From positions 62,001 through 126,000 of the forward strand of contig CAVWVW010000003.1 of the NCBI GenBank assembly GCA_963758555.1: 64,000 nt of DNA, in the 5' to 3' direction. Of the stretch, positions 42,450-51,930 are shown one piece after another. The DNA comes from CAIUMH01 sp963758555 (GTDB lineage: Bacteria > Actinomycetota > Acidimicrobiia > Acidimicrobiales > RAAP-2). The notes beneath the pieces are model-generated. The model made no database searches and was not told the DNA's origin. It saw only the letters and a program-made list of their open reading frames with translations. The translations under genes and the position numbers were made by a program. How positions within the stretch are numbered: the first letter of the stretch is position 1; each line of letters starts with the position of its first letter.

Positions 42450-43226
42450 CTAACTCCTGAGCGCGTAGGACGACATCGAGAGAGAGCCGAGCTCGCAGCC
42501 CGAGACGAGGGTCTCGACGGCGCCCTCTGACGCATCCGCAAGCCCGGCGAAGTAGGCCAGCGGCACGAAGTGCTCGGGGGTGGGCACGGCAAGGGCGTAG
42601 TCAGGATCGTCCGCCAAGCCGGCCAGCTCGGTCGGATCGCTGCGCATCGCGTCGTTGACCTTCTGGTCGAAGCGCTCCGCCCAGGGGGCCCCTCGGCCGA
42701 GCGCGCGCCAATCGATGACGGAGAGGTTGTGGACGACGTTGCCGCTGGCGATGATCATGACGCCCTCTTGACGAAGCGGGGCGAGCGCACGGCCGAGGGC
42801 CAGGTAGTCCTCGAGCGCCAAGCTGGCATCGATCGAGAGCTGGAGGACAGGGACGTCGGCGGTGGGGTACATGTGGACGAGCAGCGACCACGTCCCGTGG
42901 TCGAGGCCCCAGCTCTCCTCGTCGAGCTCCACGTCGACCGGGCCGAGCGCCCGCACGACCTGGCGCGCCACCTCCGGGGACCCGGGAGCCGGATAATCGA
43001 CGTCGAAGAGGGCTTGGGGGAAGCCTGTGAAGTCGTGGATCGTCCGAGGCATGGCCATCGCCGTGACAGCCGAGCGGTTCACGAACCAGTGGGCCGACAC
43101 CGCCAGCACGGCGGCGGGCCGGGGAGCCTCCTGCGCGAACGAGCTCCACACCTCGGTGTAGCGGTTGTGCTCGAGAGCGTTCATCGGATTCCCGTGGCCC
43201 AGGAAGGCTGCTGGCATCGTCGACAT
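42450..43226 (-). CDS. Extradiol (4,5-DOPA-type) ring-cleavage dioxygenase
   Basis: 258 aa of the YgiD/LigB-like class III extradiol dioxygenases. Metal-site marks are FLGHGNPMNAL (first His), LAVSAHWFVN, GLDHGTWSLLVHMYP and IIASGNVVHNLSVID. The likely role is oxidative opening of a catechol-type ring; DOPA itself is only a family label. Start ATG at 43226 has GAGGAG upstream, with another ATG three codons on. The frame remains open far upstream (to 43955), antisense to the HdeD-like gene, and that part is rejected. Confidence 0.88.
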   Translation of the reverse strand: MSTMPAAFLGHGNPMNALEHNRYTEVWSSFAQEAPRPAAVLAVSAHWFVNRSAVTAMAMPRTIHDFTGFPQALFDVDYPAPGSPEVARQVVRALGPVDVELDEESWGLDHGTWSLLVHMYPTADVPVLQLSIDASLALEDYLALGRALAPLRQEGVMIIASGNVVHNLSVIDWRALGRGAPWAERFDQKVNDAMRSDPTELAGLADDPDYALAVPTPEHFVPLAYFAGLADASEGAVETLVSGCELGSLSMSSYALRS

Positions 43227-43409
43227 CGTGCTCCTCAGGGGTCTTCGTCGGTGGCCGTGAGCGTAACGGCGCCGTGCCGCGAGCACGCTGGGTGGGCGCC
43301 GTGCCCCTTGCCCGAGGAGTGCCGATCGACCAGAGGATCCCCAGGTCAGTGGTGCTTCTCTGCTTAGGCTTGTCGCGCGAGGTCGTATTTGGAGAGAAGG
43401 AGACGAACG

Positions 43410-43976
43410 ATGTCTGATCAGTCGACAACCGTGGTGGTTGGCTCGATGCCCGCCAAGTTCAGCTGGCAGCTCCAGCTCTTCGTGGGCTTCGTGACCTTGG
43501 TGCTGGGCATCGTGCTCACGGCCAAGCCAACCGGCTCGCTCAACGTGATCGCCGTGATCATCGGCATCTTGATGATCATCGGGGGCATCTTCCACTTCAT
43601 CCGCATGCTCGATCACGAAGAGCATCACCGGATCTGGTTGGGTGTCGCTGGTCTCATCGAGGTCGTCGTGGGCGTGATCTTGATCCGCCACCTCGGCCTC
43701 TCGCGTGCCTTGATCGGCCTGCTCGTCGGCCTGGCCTGGATCATCCAGGGCATCGTCGCTCTGATGGTCGGGATCATGGGAGCAGGAGGGCGCGCCCGTG
43801 GCTGGCAGATCTTCTTCGGCATCGTCTCCTTGGCCGCCGGCATCGTGGTCGTCGCGGTGCCCGAGACGTCGATCACCTTCCTGGCCGTGCTGCTCGGCAT
43901 CTGGTTCATCATCATGGGCATCCTCGAGATCGTGACCGGGCTCTTCATCCGGCATGACCTCAAGCAGCTCAGCTGA
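43410..43976 (+). CDS. HdeD/DUF308-family membrane protein
   Basis: 188 aa with six predicted membrane helices in three pairs (for example LQLFVGFVTLVLGIVLTAKP and VIAVIIGILMIIGGIFHFIR), the layout of DUF308/HdeD proteins. The E. coli relative is linked to acid resistance, and no biochemical activity is established. Start ATG at 43410 follows AAGGAG; the first in-frame ATG is 21 bases further 5'. It is a lone gene divergent from the dioxygenase. Confidence 0.9.
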   Translation: MSDQSTTVVVGSMPAKFSWQLQLFVGFVTLVLGIVLTAKPTGSLNVIAVIIGILMIIGGIFHFIRMLDHEEHHRIWLGVAGLIEVVVGVILIRHLGLSRALIGLLVGLAWIIQGIVALMVGIMGAGGRARGWQIFFGIVSLAAGIVVVAVPETSITFLAVLLGIWFIIMGILEIVTGLFIRHDLKQLS

Positions 43977-44015
43977 CGAGCATGACGCGTTGAGGCGGCG
44001 CTAGGCGAGCGGCGC

Positions 44016-44919
44016 TCAGCGACCCGCCGCGAGCGGGGAGAGTCGACGCCACTCCTCGAGGGGTGCCGACACGGGGTTGTCGGTCAGCAGCTGGAGGCTG
44101 ACGTGATCGGCCCCTGCCGCGAAGTGCTCGTCGACGCGTGCCCACACGGCGCTCTCGTCGCCGTGGGCGATCAGGGAGTCCTGGAAGCGAGCGCTGCCGC
44201 CGTCAAGGAAGTCGTCATCGTTGAAGCCCAGTCGACGCCAGTTGTTCTGGTAGTTCGGCAAGCTCAGATACGGCCCGGCGTGGCGAGCGGCCAGCGCTCG
44301 GTAGGTGTCTTCGTCCTCCGTCAGCGCGACACCTTGCTCGACGGCGAGGAAGGCGTCGGGTCCGAGCGCTGCTCGAGCGCTGTGCGGTGTGCTCGGGTGT
44401 CACGAAGTAGGGGAGCGCACCAGCGGCCTTGGTGGTCGCGAGCTCGAGCATCTTCGGGCCCAAGGCAGCGATCATGACCACCGGGCTGACGTCTCGCTCG
44501 TGCGAGAACATCGGTGCGGCTGCCATCGCATCGAGGTAGGAGCGCATGGCCGCCAGCGGTCGCTCGTAGCTGTGTCCCCGGATGCCCTCGACCATGACCT
44601 GGTGGCTGACGCCCAGGCCCAGGATGAAGCGACCCGACGACAGGGCGGTCAGGGTTCGAGCACCGTTGACGGCGGTCACGGCGTCCCGAGCCCAGATGGA
44701 GGCGATCGAGGTGCCGATGACGATCGAGGACGTCGCCTCGAGCAAGAGCGCTGAGCTCACGAGAGCGTCTCGACCGGCTGTCTCTGGAAGCCAATAGGCC
44801 TTGTAACCGAGCTCCTCGGCGAGGGTCGCGTACTCGCCTGAACGCTCCGGCGGGAGCGCCTCGTGGCTGATCGTCCAGATGCCGATGCCTCCTCGAATGG
44901 CTTCCAGGGTGTTTTGCAT
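44016..44919 (-). pseudogene. F420-dependent LLM-class oxidoreductase, apparent frameshift near 44379
   Basis: About 300 aa if restored, in the luciferase-like superfamily group that uses F420. Frame 1: GIGIWTISHEALPPERSGEY, GYKAYWLPETAGRDALVSSA, IVIGTSIASIWARDAVTAVN, then RFILGLGVSHQ. It breaks after VTPEHTAQ. Frame 2 continues ALGPDAFLAVEQGVALTEDE and PNYQNNWRRLGFNDDDFLDG with a normal C-terminus. A single-base change near 44379 joins the halves. The substrate is not known. It stands alone, divergent from the esterase gene. Confidence 0.82.
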
Positions 44920-45021
44920 CTCGGTTCTCCTCGGTAGTCGGAGCCGATCCTAGGGTCGGGGAGCTTCGGAGTCAGAGCTCAGCGTGCACGCGAGATCGAG
45001 GAAGCCGCGAGACTGGTCGGA

Positions 45022-46641
45022 ATGATCTTCGTCCACCTGGCCGTCTCGATCCTGCTGCTGCTGGCCGTGCTGACCACCTACTTCCCGATGCGCCGGGACC
45101 CCTTCACGGGCTTTGCCTTCATCACGGGGTGGTTGGTGAGCGAGCTGGCCTTGCAGACCTCGATCCTTGTGGTGGCGCTCGGCGTGGTCTTCGCGGCGCT
45201 CCATGGCGACCACGGGGTGGCCGGGAACGTGGCGGTGGCACTCGACGTCGTCGTGCTCGTGGCTCTCGCCGGGCTCTTCGCCATCGCTCTTCGCGCTCGC
45301 AGCGTGGTGCAGCACGACCTCAGCATCACGCCGGGTCTCGAGCTCGACGTCGAAGCGATCGCTGGCGAGCCCCGCTACGGCTCGTGGTGGAGGACGCTGC
45401 TGGCTGTCCCCATGCCAGGTCGTCGTCTCGAGGTGCTGAAGAACGTCTCGTACGCCGAGGACGGGGATCGCTCGCATCGCTTGGACGTCATCAAGCGTCG
45501 AGGCACGTTCAGCGACTCGCCGGTGATGGTCTTCGTCCACGGGGGTGCCTGGGTCATCGGCGACAAGCGAGAGCAAGGCCGCCCGATGATGTACGAGCTC
45601 GTCTCTCGTGGGTGGATCTGCGTGGCGGTGAACTACCGCCTCAGCCCACGAGCCACCTGGCCCGACCACGTCGTCGACGTGCTCTCGTCGATCGCGTGGG
45701 TCAAGGACCACATCGCCGAGTTCGGTGGCGACCCGAACTTCGTCGTCCTCTCCGGCGGTTCTGCCGGAGGTCACCTGAGCGCGCTGGCGGCGTTGGCGGC
45801 GGGTGACCCGGACTACCAGCCGGGCTTCGAAGAGCGCGACACCTCGGTGGCGGCGTGCGTGCCGATCTACGGCGTCCACGACATGACGGCGTCGAAGGAG
45901 GTGGGTGGCCGCTACGGGCCTGCGCTTCGGCTGCTCTTGGAGCACCAGGTGATGAAGGCGCCGATGGACCAAGACCCCGAGCTCTTCCGTCGGGCGTCGC
46001 CGCTGTATCGAGTGCACCCGGGCGCTCCGCCGTTTCTGGTCATGCACGGCACGCACGACACGCTGGTGCCGGTGATCGTGGCGCGCACCTTCGTCCAAGC
46101 CTTTCGCGAGGTGGCCACCGCACCGGTCGCCTACGTCGAGATGCCCTACGCCCAGCACGGCTTCGACGTCCTGTGCTCGCCGCGCAGCACCGCGACGACC
46201 CTCGGTGTCGTTGCCTTCCTCGAGACCGTGCGGGCCGAGCGACGCCTTGAGGAGCTCTGGCGCGATGCGGTCTTAGAGGTCACGAGGGACGAGGTCGTAG
46301 TCCACCCTTCCGCCGTCGCGGAGAGCGAGGGCCACGCCATCCACCTCATCACCGCGTGGAACCCAGGTGGCGAGGGGACACCCGTCCCTGAGAACGAGGT
46401 CGCCAACGCTGAGCTCGCCGCTGAGCTCGATCGACGATCACTGCGCTGGCTGCCCGCCGTGGGACGAGATGAGGCCTCGACCTGGCTGGAGCCAGGCTTC
46501 TGCGTGCTTGGGGTCGATCGGGAGGAGGCGACGGAGCTTGGGAGAGCCTTCGGTCAGCTCGCCGTCTACGAGGTCGACGTCGATGACGTGGCTGTCATCT
46601 GGTGCGACTCAGGTCGCATCGTGCAGCTCTCGAACAGCTAG
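45022..46641 (+). CDS. Alpha/beta-hydrolase fused to a DUF3293 domain, membrane-anchored
   Basis: 539 aa. Three hydrophobic segments lie in residues 1-95, so it is likely anchored in the membrane. The catalytic domain of the HSL/BD-FAE type follows: VMVFVHGGAWVIGDKREQ (oxyanion HGGxW), VLSGGSAGGHLSALAAL (nucleophile Ser, near 245), FLVMHGTHDTLVPV (Asp) and YAQHGFDVL (His). From about residue 430 a DUF3293-like domain begins: HLITAWNPGGEGTPVPENEV and WLEPGFCVLGVDREEA. The fusion is not one I know from standard families. It converges on valS with a 4-base overlap of the ends. Confidence 0.88.
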   Translation: MIFVHLAVSILLLLAVLTTYFPMRRDPFTGFAFITGWLVSELALQTSILVVALGVVFAALHGDHGVAGNVAVALDVVVLVALAGLFAIALRARSVVQHDLSITPGLELDVEAIAGEPRYGSWWRTLLAVPMPGRRLEVLKNVSYAEDGDRSHRLDVIKRRGTFSDSPVMVFVHGGAWVIGDKREQGRPMMYELVSRGWICVAVNYRLSPRATWPDHVVDVLSSIAWVKDHIAEFGGDPNFVVLSGGSAGGHLSALAALAAGDPDYQPGFEERDTSVAACVPIYGVHDMTASKEVGGRYGPALRLLLEHQVMKAPMDQDPELFRRASPLYRVHPGAPPFLVMHGTHDTLVPVIVARTFVQAFREVATAPVAYVEMPYAQHGFDVLCSPRSTATTLGVVAFLETVRAERRLEELWRDAVLEVTRDEVVVHPSAVAESEGHAIHLITAWNPGGEGTPVPENEVANAELAAELDRRSLRWLPAVGRDEASTWLEPGFCVLGVDREEATELGRAFGQLAVYEVDVDDVAVIWCDSGRIVQLSNS

Positions 46642-49232
46642 GCGCCGGGCTCGGGCTCAGCCAGGGTCACCCTGATCGACGGGTCACCTTCGATCAGCTT
46701 GACCGTGGCGACGCCACCGGCGTCCTTGAGGTCACCCAGCGCGTGCGCGAGCCGTTCGAGCACCGTCGGCTGGTCGGTGATCTCGACGAGCTCGACAGGC
46801 GTGCGCATCGAGCGCTTGGACGCTGTCTTCTCGCGCCGGATCGCCCCCAGGGCACCGCACGCGGCATCGAAGACGCCAGGTGTCCTCACGGTCGCCAGCT
46901 CGAGCTCGACGGGCGTCGGCCACGGCGCGGTGTGCACCGAGGAGGACTGGAACCAGCCCCAGACCTCTTCGGTCACGAAGGGAAGGAACGGCGCGAAGAG
47001 GCGCAGCAGCACGCTCAAGCAGCTGGCGAGGGCGGCCTGGGCAGAGCGGGTCGCACTGTCGGCGTCGTCACCGTAGGCGCGCGTCTTGACCAGCTCGACG
47101 TAGTCGTCGCAGAAGCGCCAGAAGAAGGCTTCGGTCCGTTCGAGGGCGCGCGCGTAGTCGAAGGCGTCGAAGGCGTCCGTAGCGTCTTGCACCAGCTCAG
47201 CCAGCGCGCCGACGACGTCGACGTCGATGGGCTCGCTCACCTCGCTGATCGGCGGGACGGGGTGGTCGCCGAGGCGACCGAGCGCGAAGCGCGAGGCGTT
47301 GAGGAGCTTGATGGCCAGTCGTCGTCCGACCTTCATCTGGGATTCGTCGATGGCGGTGTCGGTGCCAGGTCGGCCAGAGGCAGCCCAGTAGCGAACGGCG
47401 TCTGCACCGTGGGTCTCGATCAGAGGCAGCGGCGTGATGACGTTGCCCTTGGACTTCGACATCTTCTTGCGGTCGGGGTCCAAGATCCAGCCTGAGATGG
47501 CGGCGTCGCTCCAGGGGAGCGAGCCGAACTCGAGCTCCGAGCGGACCACGGTGGTGAAGAGCCAGGTTCTGATGATGTCGTGGGCCTGAGGCCGCAGGTT
47601 CATCGGGAAGAGCCGGGCAAAGAGATCGGGATCGTCTTCCCAGCGCCCCGCGATCTGTGGCGTGAGCGAGCTGGTGGCCCACGTGTCCATGACGTCAGGG
47701 TCGCCGACGAAGCCGCCGGGCTGTCCCCGCTGGGATTCGTCGTAGCCCTCGGGCACGTCGGTCGAGGGATCGATGGGCAGCTGGGCTTCGGTCGGCGCCA
47801 GCGGGGTGGTGTGGTCCACCGTGCCCTCAGCGGTGATCGGGTACCAGATGGGGAAGGGCACGCCGAAGAAGCGTTGGCGCGAGATGTTCCAGTCGGCGTT
47901 GAGCCCCTCGACCCAGGTGCGCAGGCGATGGGACATGAACCCCGGATGGAAGTGGAGCTCGTTCGCAGCCTCGAGGAGCGTCTCGATCATGTCGCTGGTG
48001 CGAACGAACCACTGGCGCGACGTCACGATCTCGAGAGGCCGATCACCCTTCTCGTAGAACTTCACCTGGTGGGTGATGGGGCGTGGCTCGCCGAGCAGCG
48101 CGCCGTCTTCAGCCAGGAGCTCGACGATCCGACGCTGGGCTTGGTTGACGTTCTTGCCCTCGAGCTCGGCGTAGAGGGCGTTCGCCCGATCGGCGTCAAG
48201 GGACTCCCAGCCCGGCGAGCCGAAGGAAGCGTGCTCCAAGCGACCTTCACGAGAGATCAGCGTCCTCGTCGGCAACGAGAGCTCTCGCCACCACACCACG
48301 TCGGTCGTGTCGCCAAAGGTGCAGATCATGGCGATCCCCGAGCCCTTCTCGGGATCGGCCAGCTCGTGCGCCACGACGGGCACCTCGACGCTGAAGAGCG
48401 GCGTGCGCACCGTCGAGTCGAACAGTGGCTGGTAGCGCTCATCATCGGGGTGGGCCACCAGTGCCACGCACGACGCCAGGAGCTCGGGCCTCGTGGTCTC
48501 GATCACCACCTGGCCCTGGCCGTCGCTGCGCTCGAAGCCGATGCGATGGTAGGCACCCGGGCGCTCGCGGTCTTCGAGCTCGGCCTGGCTGACCGCCGTG
48601 CGGAAGTCGACGTCCCACAACGTGGGTGCCTCGGCTTGGTAGATCTCGCCGCGCCCGAGCTGGCGGAGAAAGGCGCGCTGGGAGACCCGCTGAGCGACCG
48701 GGTCGATGGTGGCGTACTCGTAGTCCCAGTCGACGCTGAGCCCAAGGGTGCGAAAGAGGGTCTTGAAGATCTCCTCGTCGGCAAGCGTCAGCTGGCGACA
48801 GAGCGACACGAAGTTGGGCCGCGAGATCGAGATCTTGCGCTCCGGGGGCTCTGCCGGCGGCGTGAAATCGGGGTCGAAGGGGAGCGATGGATCGCAGCGC
48901 ACGCCGAAGTAGTTCTCGACACGGCGCTCGGTGGGCAGCCCGTTGTCATCCCAGCCCATGGGGTAGAAGACGGCTTTGCCCCGCATGCGCTGGTAGCGAG
49001 CCACGGTGTCGGTGTGGGTGAAGCTGAAGACGTGGCCGATGTGCAGCGAACCCGAGACCGTCGGAGGTGGCGTGTCGATCGAGAAGACCTCAGCCCGATC
49101 GGCCGAGCGATCGAAGGCGTAGGTCGCCTCATCGAGCCAGCGCGCTGACCACGTGGCCTCGAGCCCTTCCAAGGTGGGCTTCTCTGGGATGGATCGGTGC
49201 TCGGGTGCGAGAGGCTCGATGGGGTGGGCCAT
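46638..49232 (-). CDS. valS: Valyl-tRNA synthetase
   Basis: 864-aa class Ia synthetase, charging tRNA-Val in the cytoplasm. HIGH motif: SGSLHIGHVFSFTH (near residue 62). The CP1 editing domain follows (VVIETTRPELLASCVALVAH). KMSKS: DRKKMSKSKGNVITPLPLI (near 590). The C-terminal part is short, without an obvious long coiled-coil arm, as in the archaeal-type ValS found in some actinobacterial lineages. The ATG has no Shine-Dalgarno site and lies 20 bases from the divergent cysS start. Confidence 0.95.
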   Translation of the reverse strand: MAHPIEPLAPEHRSIPEKPTLEGLEATWSARWLDEATYAFDRSADRAEVFSIDTPPPTVSGSLHIGHVFSFTHTDTVARYQRMRGKAVFYPMGWDDNGLPTERRVENYFGVRCDPSLPFDPDFTPPAEPPERKISISRPNFVSLCRQLTLADEEIFKTLFRTLGLSVDWDYEYATIDPVAQRVSQRAFLRQLGRGEIYQAEAPTLWDVDFRTAVSQAELEDRERPGAYHRIGFERSDGQGQVVIETTRPELLASCVALVAHPDDERYQPLFDSTVRTPLFSVEVPVVAHELADPEKGSGIAMICTFGDTTDVVWWRELSLPTRTLISREGRLEHASFGSPGWESLDADRANALYAELEGKNVNQAQRRIVELLAEDGALLGEPRPITHQVKFYEKGDRPLEIVTSRQWFVRTSDMIETLLEAANELHFHPGFMSHRLRTWVEGLNADWNISRQRFFGVPFPIWYPITAEGTVDHTTPLAPTEAQLPIDPSTDVPEGYDESQRGQPGGFVGDPDVMDTWATSSLTPQIAGRWEDDPDLFARLFPMNLRPQAHDIIRTWLFTTVVRSELEFGSLPWSDAAISGWILDPDRKKMSKSKGNVITPLPLIETHGADAVRYWAASGRPGTDTAIDESQMKVGRRLAIKLLNASRFALGRLGDHPVPPISEVSEPIDVDVVGALAELVQDATDAFDAFDYARALERTEAFFWRFCDDYVELVKTRAYGDDADSATRSAQAALASCLSVLLRLFAPFLPFVTEEVWGWFQSSSVHTAPWPTPVELELATVRTPGVFDAACGALGAIRREKTASKRSMRTPVELVEITDQPTVLERLAHALGDLKDAGGVATVKLIEGDPSIRVTLAEPEPGA

Positions 49233-49252
49233 GGTCGCAATAGCCTAGGTCG
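49233..49252. promoter_or_regulatory. 20-base bidirectional promoter between valS and cysS
   Basis: TAGCCT at 49241-49246 is 6 bases before the cysS ATG. On the other strand TAGGCT (49242-49247 complemented) is a possible -10 for valS, with its ATG 9 bases on. The two elements overlap on the centre CCTAGG. Neither gene has a ribosome binding site, so both may be leaderless. Any -35 boxes would lie inside the opposite gene. Confidence 0.5.
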
Positions 49253-50629
49253 ATGCTCGCACTCTTCGACACGGCGAACGGGGTCGTCCGACCCCTGGAA
49301 CATCGAGACGAAGGCAAGGTCTCGATGTACGTCTGCGGGCCCACCGTCTACGACCTGCCTCACCTCGGGCACGGTCGCTTCACCCTGGTCTTCGACGTGC
49401 TGCGCCGCTATCTGCTCTTCTCAGGTCTCGACGTCACCTACGTGTCGAACATCACCGACATCGACGACAACATCATCGCTCGAGCCAACCGGGAAGGTCG
49501 ACGCGAAGACGAGGTAGCCGGCGAGTACGAAGAGCGCTGGTGGGAGGCGATGGACGCCCTCGGCGTCCTGCGGCCCGACCACATCCCTCACGCCACCGGC
49601 TACGTGGACTCGATGATCACGACGATCGCGGAGCTGCTCACTGCCGGGGTCGCCTATGAGCTCGACGACGGCATCTACCTCGACACCAGCCGCGTCGAGG
49701 GCTACGGCCTCTTGGCAGGCCAACCGCTCGAGAGCCTGAAGAGCGGTGCGAGAGTCGAGGCCGAAGCAGCGAAGCGCTCGCCACTTGACTTCGCGCTCTG
49801 GAAGGCAGCCAAGCCGGACGAGCCCAGCTGGGAGGCCCCCTTCGGTGCCGGTCGGCCGGGTTGGCACACCGAGTGCGTCGTGATGTCGCTCAGTCTCCTC
49901 GGCGAGGGCTTCGATCTCCACGGCGGCGGGCTCGACCTCAAGTTCCCCCACCACGAGAACGAGCGGGCACAAGCGGTCGCGCTCGGTCGACGCTTCGCCC
50001 AGCACTGGGCGCACAACGGCTGGGTGATGGTCGAGGGGGAGAAGATGTCGAAGTCCCTCGGCAACTTCACCTCGCTGACCGACCTGCTTGAGCGCTCGGA
50101 CGGTCGCGCCTATCGGCTCTTGGTGCTTCGCTCGCACTACCGAGCACCCATCGAGGTCACAGCCGAGACCATCGCTGACGCCGAGCAAGGCCTCGTCAGG
50201 CTGGATGCGCTTGCCCGTCGTCTCTCGCTGAGCACACCCGAGGGAGCGGTCATCCGCGCCGAGGCAGGCAGGCTGGACGAGGCCGCGGTCGAGCGCTTCG
50301 TCGAGCTGATGGATGACGACCTCCAGACCCCTCAGGCGCTCGGCCTGGTCTTCGACCGGCTGCGAGAAGCCAACGGCGCGCTCGACGCAGGCGATACCGA
50401 ACGAGGCGAGCTTCTTGGCAAGACGGTGATGGTCCTCGCCGGTGCGATGGGCCTGGCGCTGGAAGGCACAGCCGATGAGCTTGACGCTGAGGCAGCAGCG
50501 CTGGCCGTCGAGCGAGATGCAGCCCGGGCCAACAAGGACTTCGCTCGGGCCGATGAGATCCGCGATGAGCTGCAAGCTCGAGGCTGGGTGGTGGAAGACA
50601 CCGCCGCGGGGACCGCCCTTCGGCGCTGA
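49253..50629 (+). CDS. cysS: Cysteinyl-tRNA synthetase (or MshC-like paralogue)
   Basis: 458-aa class Ia synthetase. Marks are MYVCGPTVYDLPHLGHGRF (Zn Cys and HLGH), VTYVSNITDIDDNIIARAN, PGWHTECVVMSLSLLG (second Zn ligand), FPHHENERAQAVALG and VEGEKMSKSLGNFTSL. Length is close to the usual 460 residues. MshC of mycothiol synthesis shares the core but is normally about 410 residues; the full-length C-terminal DALR-like domain here favours true CysS. It is divergent from valS. Confidence 0.93.
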   Translation: MLALFDTANGVVRPLEHRDEGKVSMYVCGPTVYDLPHLGHGRFTLVFDVLRRYLLFSGLDVTYVSNITDIDDNIIARANREGRREDEVAGEYEERWWEAMDALGVLRPDHIPHATGYVDSMITTIAELLTAGVAYELDDGIYLDTSRVEGYGLLAGQPLESLKSGARVEAEAAKRSPLDFALWKAAKPDEPSWEAPFGAGRPGWHTECVVMSLSLLGEGFDLHGGGLDLKFPHHENERAQAVALGRRFAQHWAHNGWVMVEGEKMSKSLGNFTSLTDLLERSDGRAYRLLVLRSHYRAPIEVTAETIADAEQGLVRLDALARRLSLSTPEGAVIRAEAGRLDEAAVERFVELMDDDLQTPQALGLVFDRLREANGALDAGDTERGELLGKTVMVLAGAMGLALEGTADELDAEAAALAVERDAARANKDFARADEIRDELQARGWVVEDTAAGTALRR

Positions 50630-50674
50630 GCGCTGCTCCTCGGCACGTCGAGCGCCGGGCTCGGGTACAATTTG

Positions 50675-50688
50675 TTACTAGAGAGTAA
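50675..50688. promoter_or_regulatory. Palindrome TTACT-AGAG-AGTAA upstream of acyl-CoA dehydrogenase
   Basis: Perfect 5-base arms, 28 bases before the ATG at 50716. TACAAT at 50666-50671 is a good -10 just upstream, placing the start of transcription inside the palindrome. A TetR/FadR-type repressor bound here would block the gene. The regulator is not adjacent. Confidence 0.5.
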
Positions 50689-50715
50689 TAACGCCCCTCG
50701 ATTCTGGAGGCCTCG

Positions 50716-51930
50716 ATGCCTGACTTCTCAATGGACCTCAACGAAGATCAGCTGACGCTGCAGAAGTGGGTGCACGACTTCGCCGAGCAGACGATCCGCC
50801 CGGTGGCCTCTGAGTGGGACGAGCGCGAAGAGACGCCGTGGCCGGTGATCGAAGAGGCGGCCAAGGTCGGGCTCTACAGCCTCGACTTCGTGGCCGATGC
50901 CTTCAGCGACCCCCTCGGGCTCAAGATGGTCTTGGCTCTCGAAGAGCTGGCGTGGGGCGACGCGGGGATCTGCCTGTCGCTCATGGGCTCGACCTTGGCA
51001 GTGGCCGGCATCATGGCCAACGGCACCAAAGATCAGCAGATGGAGTGGATCCCTGAGTGCTTCGGCACCGCTGACGACATCAAGCTCGGGGCCTTCTGCG
51101 TCTCGGAGCCTGACGCCGGAAGTGACGTCTCCAGCTTGCGGACCCGGGCGATCTATGACGAGAAGACCGATGAGTGGGTCCTCAACGGCACCAAGACCTG
51201 GATCACCAACGGTGGGATCGCCAACACCCACGTGGTCGTTGCCTCCATCGTCCCTGAGCTCGGTGGTCGTGGCCAGGCCAGCTTCGTCATCCCGGAAGGC
51301 ACCGCGGGTATCTCGATGGGTCAGAAGTTCAAGAAGATGGGCATCCGTGCCAGCCACACCGCTGAGGTGATCTTGGACGACTGCCGCATCCCCGGAGCGA
51401 TGCTGCTTGGCGGTAAGGAGCGGCTCGACGAGCGGCTGGCGCTCGCTCGGGAGGGCAAGCGCTCAGGCGGCCAAGCGGCTATGAAGACCTTCGAGTCCAC
51501 TCGACCCTCAGTCGGCGCCCAGGCGCTCGGCATCGCGCGGGCTGCCTATGAGTACGCACTTGACTACGCCAAGGAGCGCAAGCAGTTCGGCAAGGCCATC
51601 ATCGAGAACGAGGCCATCGCGTTCAAGCTCGCCGACATGAAGATGGCCATCGACGCCTCTCGCCTGTTGGTGTGGCGAGCTGCCTGGATGGGGGCCACCG
51701 GCAAGCCCTTCGAGAACGGCGAGGGATCGATGTCGAAGCTCATGGCTGGCGAGACCGCCGTGCACGTGACCGAGGAGGCGATCCAGATCCTCGGCGGCTA
51801 CGGCTACGTGCGCGAGCACCCCGTTGAACGCTGGCACCGCGACTCGAAGATCTTCACCATCTTCGAGGGCACCTCGGAGATCCAGCGCCTGATCATCAGC
51901 AGGGCGATCTCTGGGGTCCACATCAGCTGA
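50716..51930 (+). CDS. Acyl-CoA dehydrogenase
   Basis: 404-aa flavoenzyme. Marks are DDIKLGAFCVSEPDAGSDVS (FAD loop), WVLNGTKTWITNGGIAN, GIARAAYEYALDYAKERKQF and the C-terminal EEAIQILGGYGYVREHPVER with IFEGTSEIQRLIISR. GGYGY..EH..ER is typical of short/medium-chain dehydrogenases that use the C-terminal catalytic Glu. GGAGG lies before the ATG at 50716. It stands alone under a palindromic operator. The chain-length preference cannot be told. Confidence 0.92.
   Translation: MPDFSMDLNEDQLTLQKWVHDFAEQTIRPVASEWDEREETPWPVIEEAAKVGLYSLDFVADAFSDPLGLKMVLALEELAWGDAGICLSLMGSTLAVAGIMANGTKDQQMEWIPECFGTADDIKLGAFCVSEPDAGSDVSSLRTRAIYDEKTDEWVLNGTKTWITNGGIANTHVVVASIVPELGGRGQASFVIPEGTAGISMGQKFKKMGIRASHTAEVILDDCRIPGAMLLGGKERLDERLALAREGKRSGGQAAMKTFESTRPSVGAQALGIARAAYEYALDYAKERKQFGKAIIENEAIAFKLADMKMAIDASRLLVWRAAWMGATGKPFENGEGSMSKLMAGETAVHVTEEAIQILGGYGYVREHPVERWHRDSKIFTIFEGTSEIQRLIISRAISGVHIS

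Noticed and set aside
43227..43955. Long minus-strand extension of the dioxygenase frame
   Set aside because: Rich in Asp/His repeats, antisense to the HdeD-like membrane protein gene. GAGGAG and the family N-terminus fix the start at 43226.
44950..46158. 402-aa minus-strand frame opposite the esterase
   Set aside because: His/Arg-rich antisense shadow without recognisable motifs; the esterase on the plus strand has a full catalytic triad.
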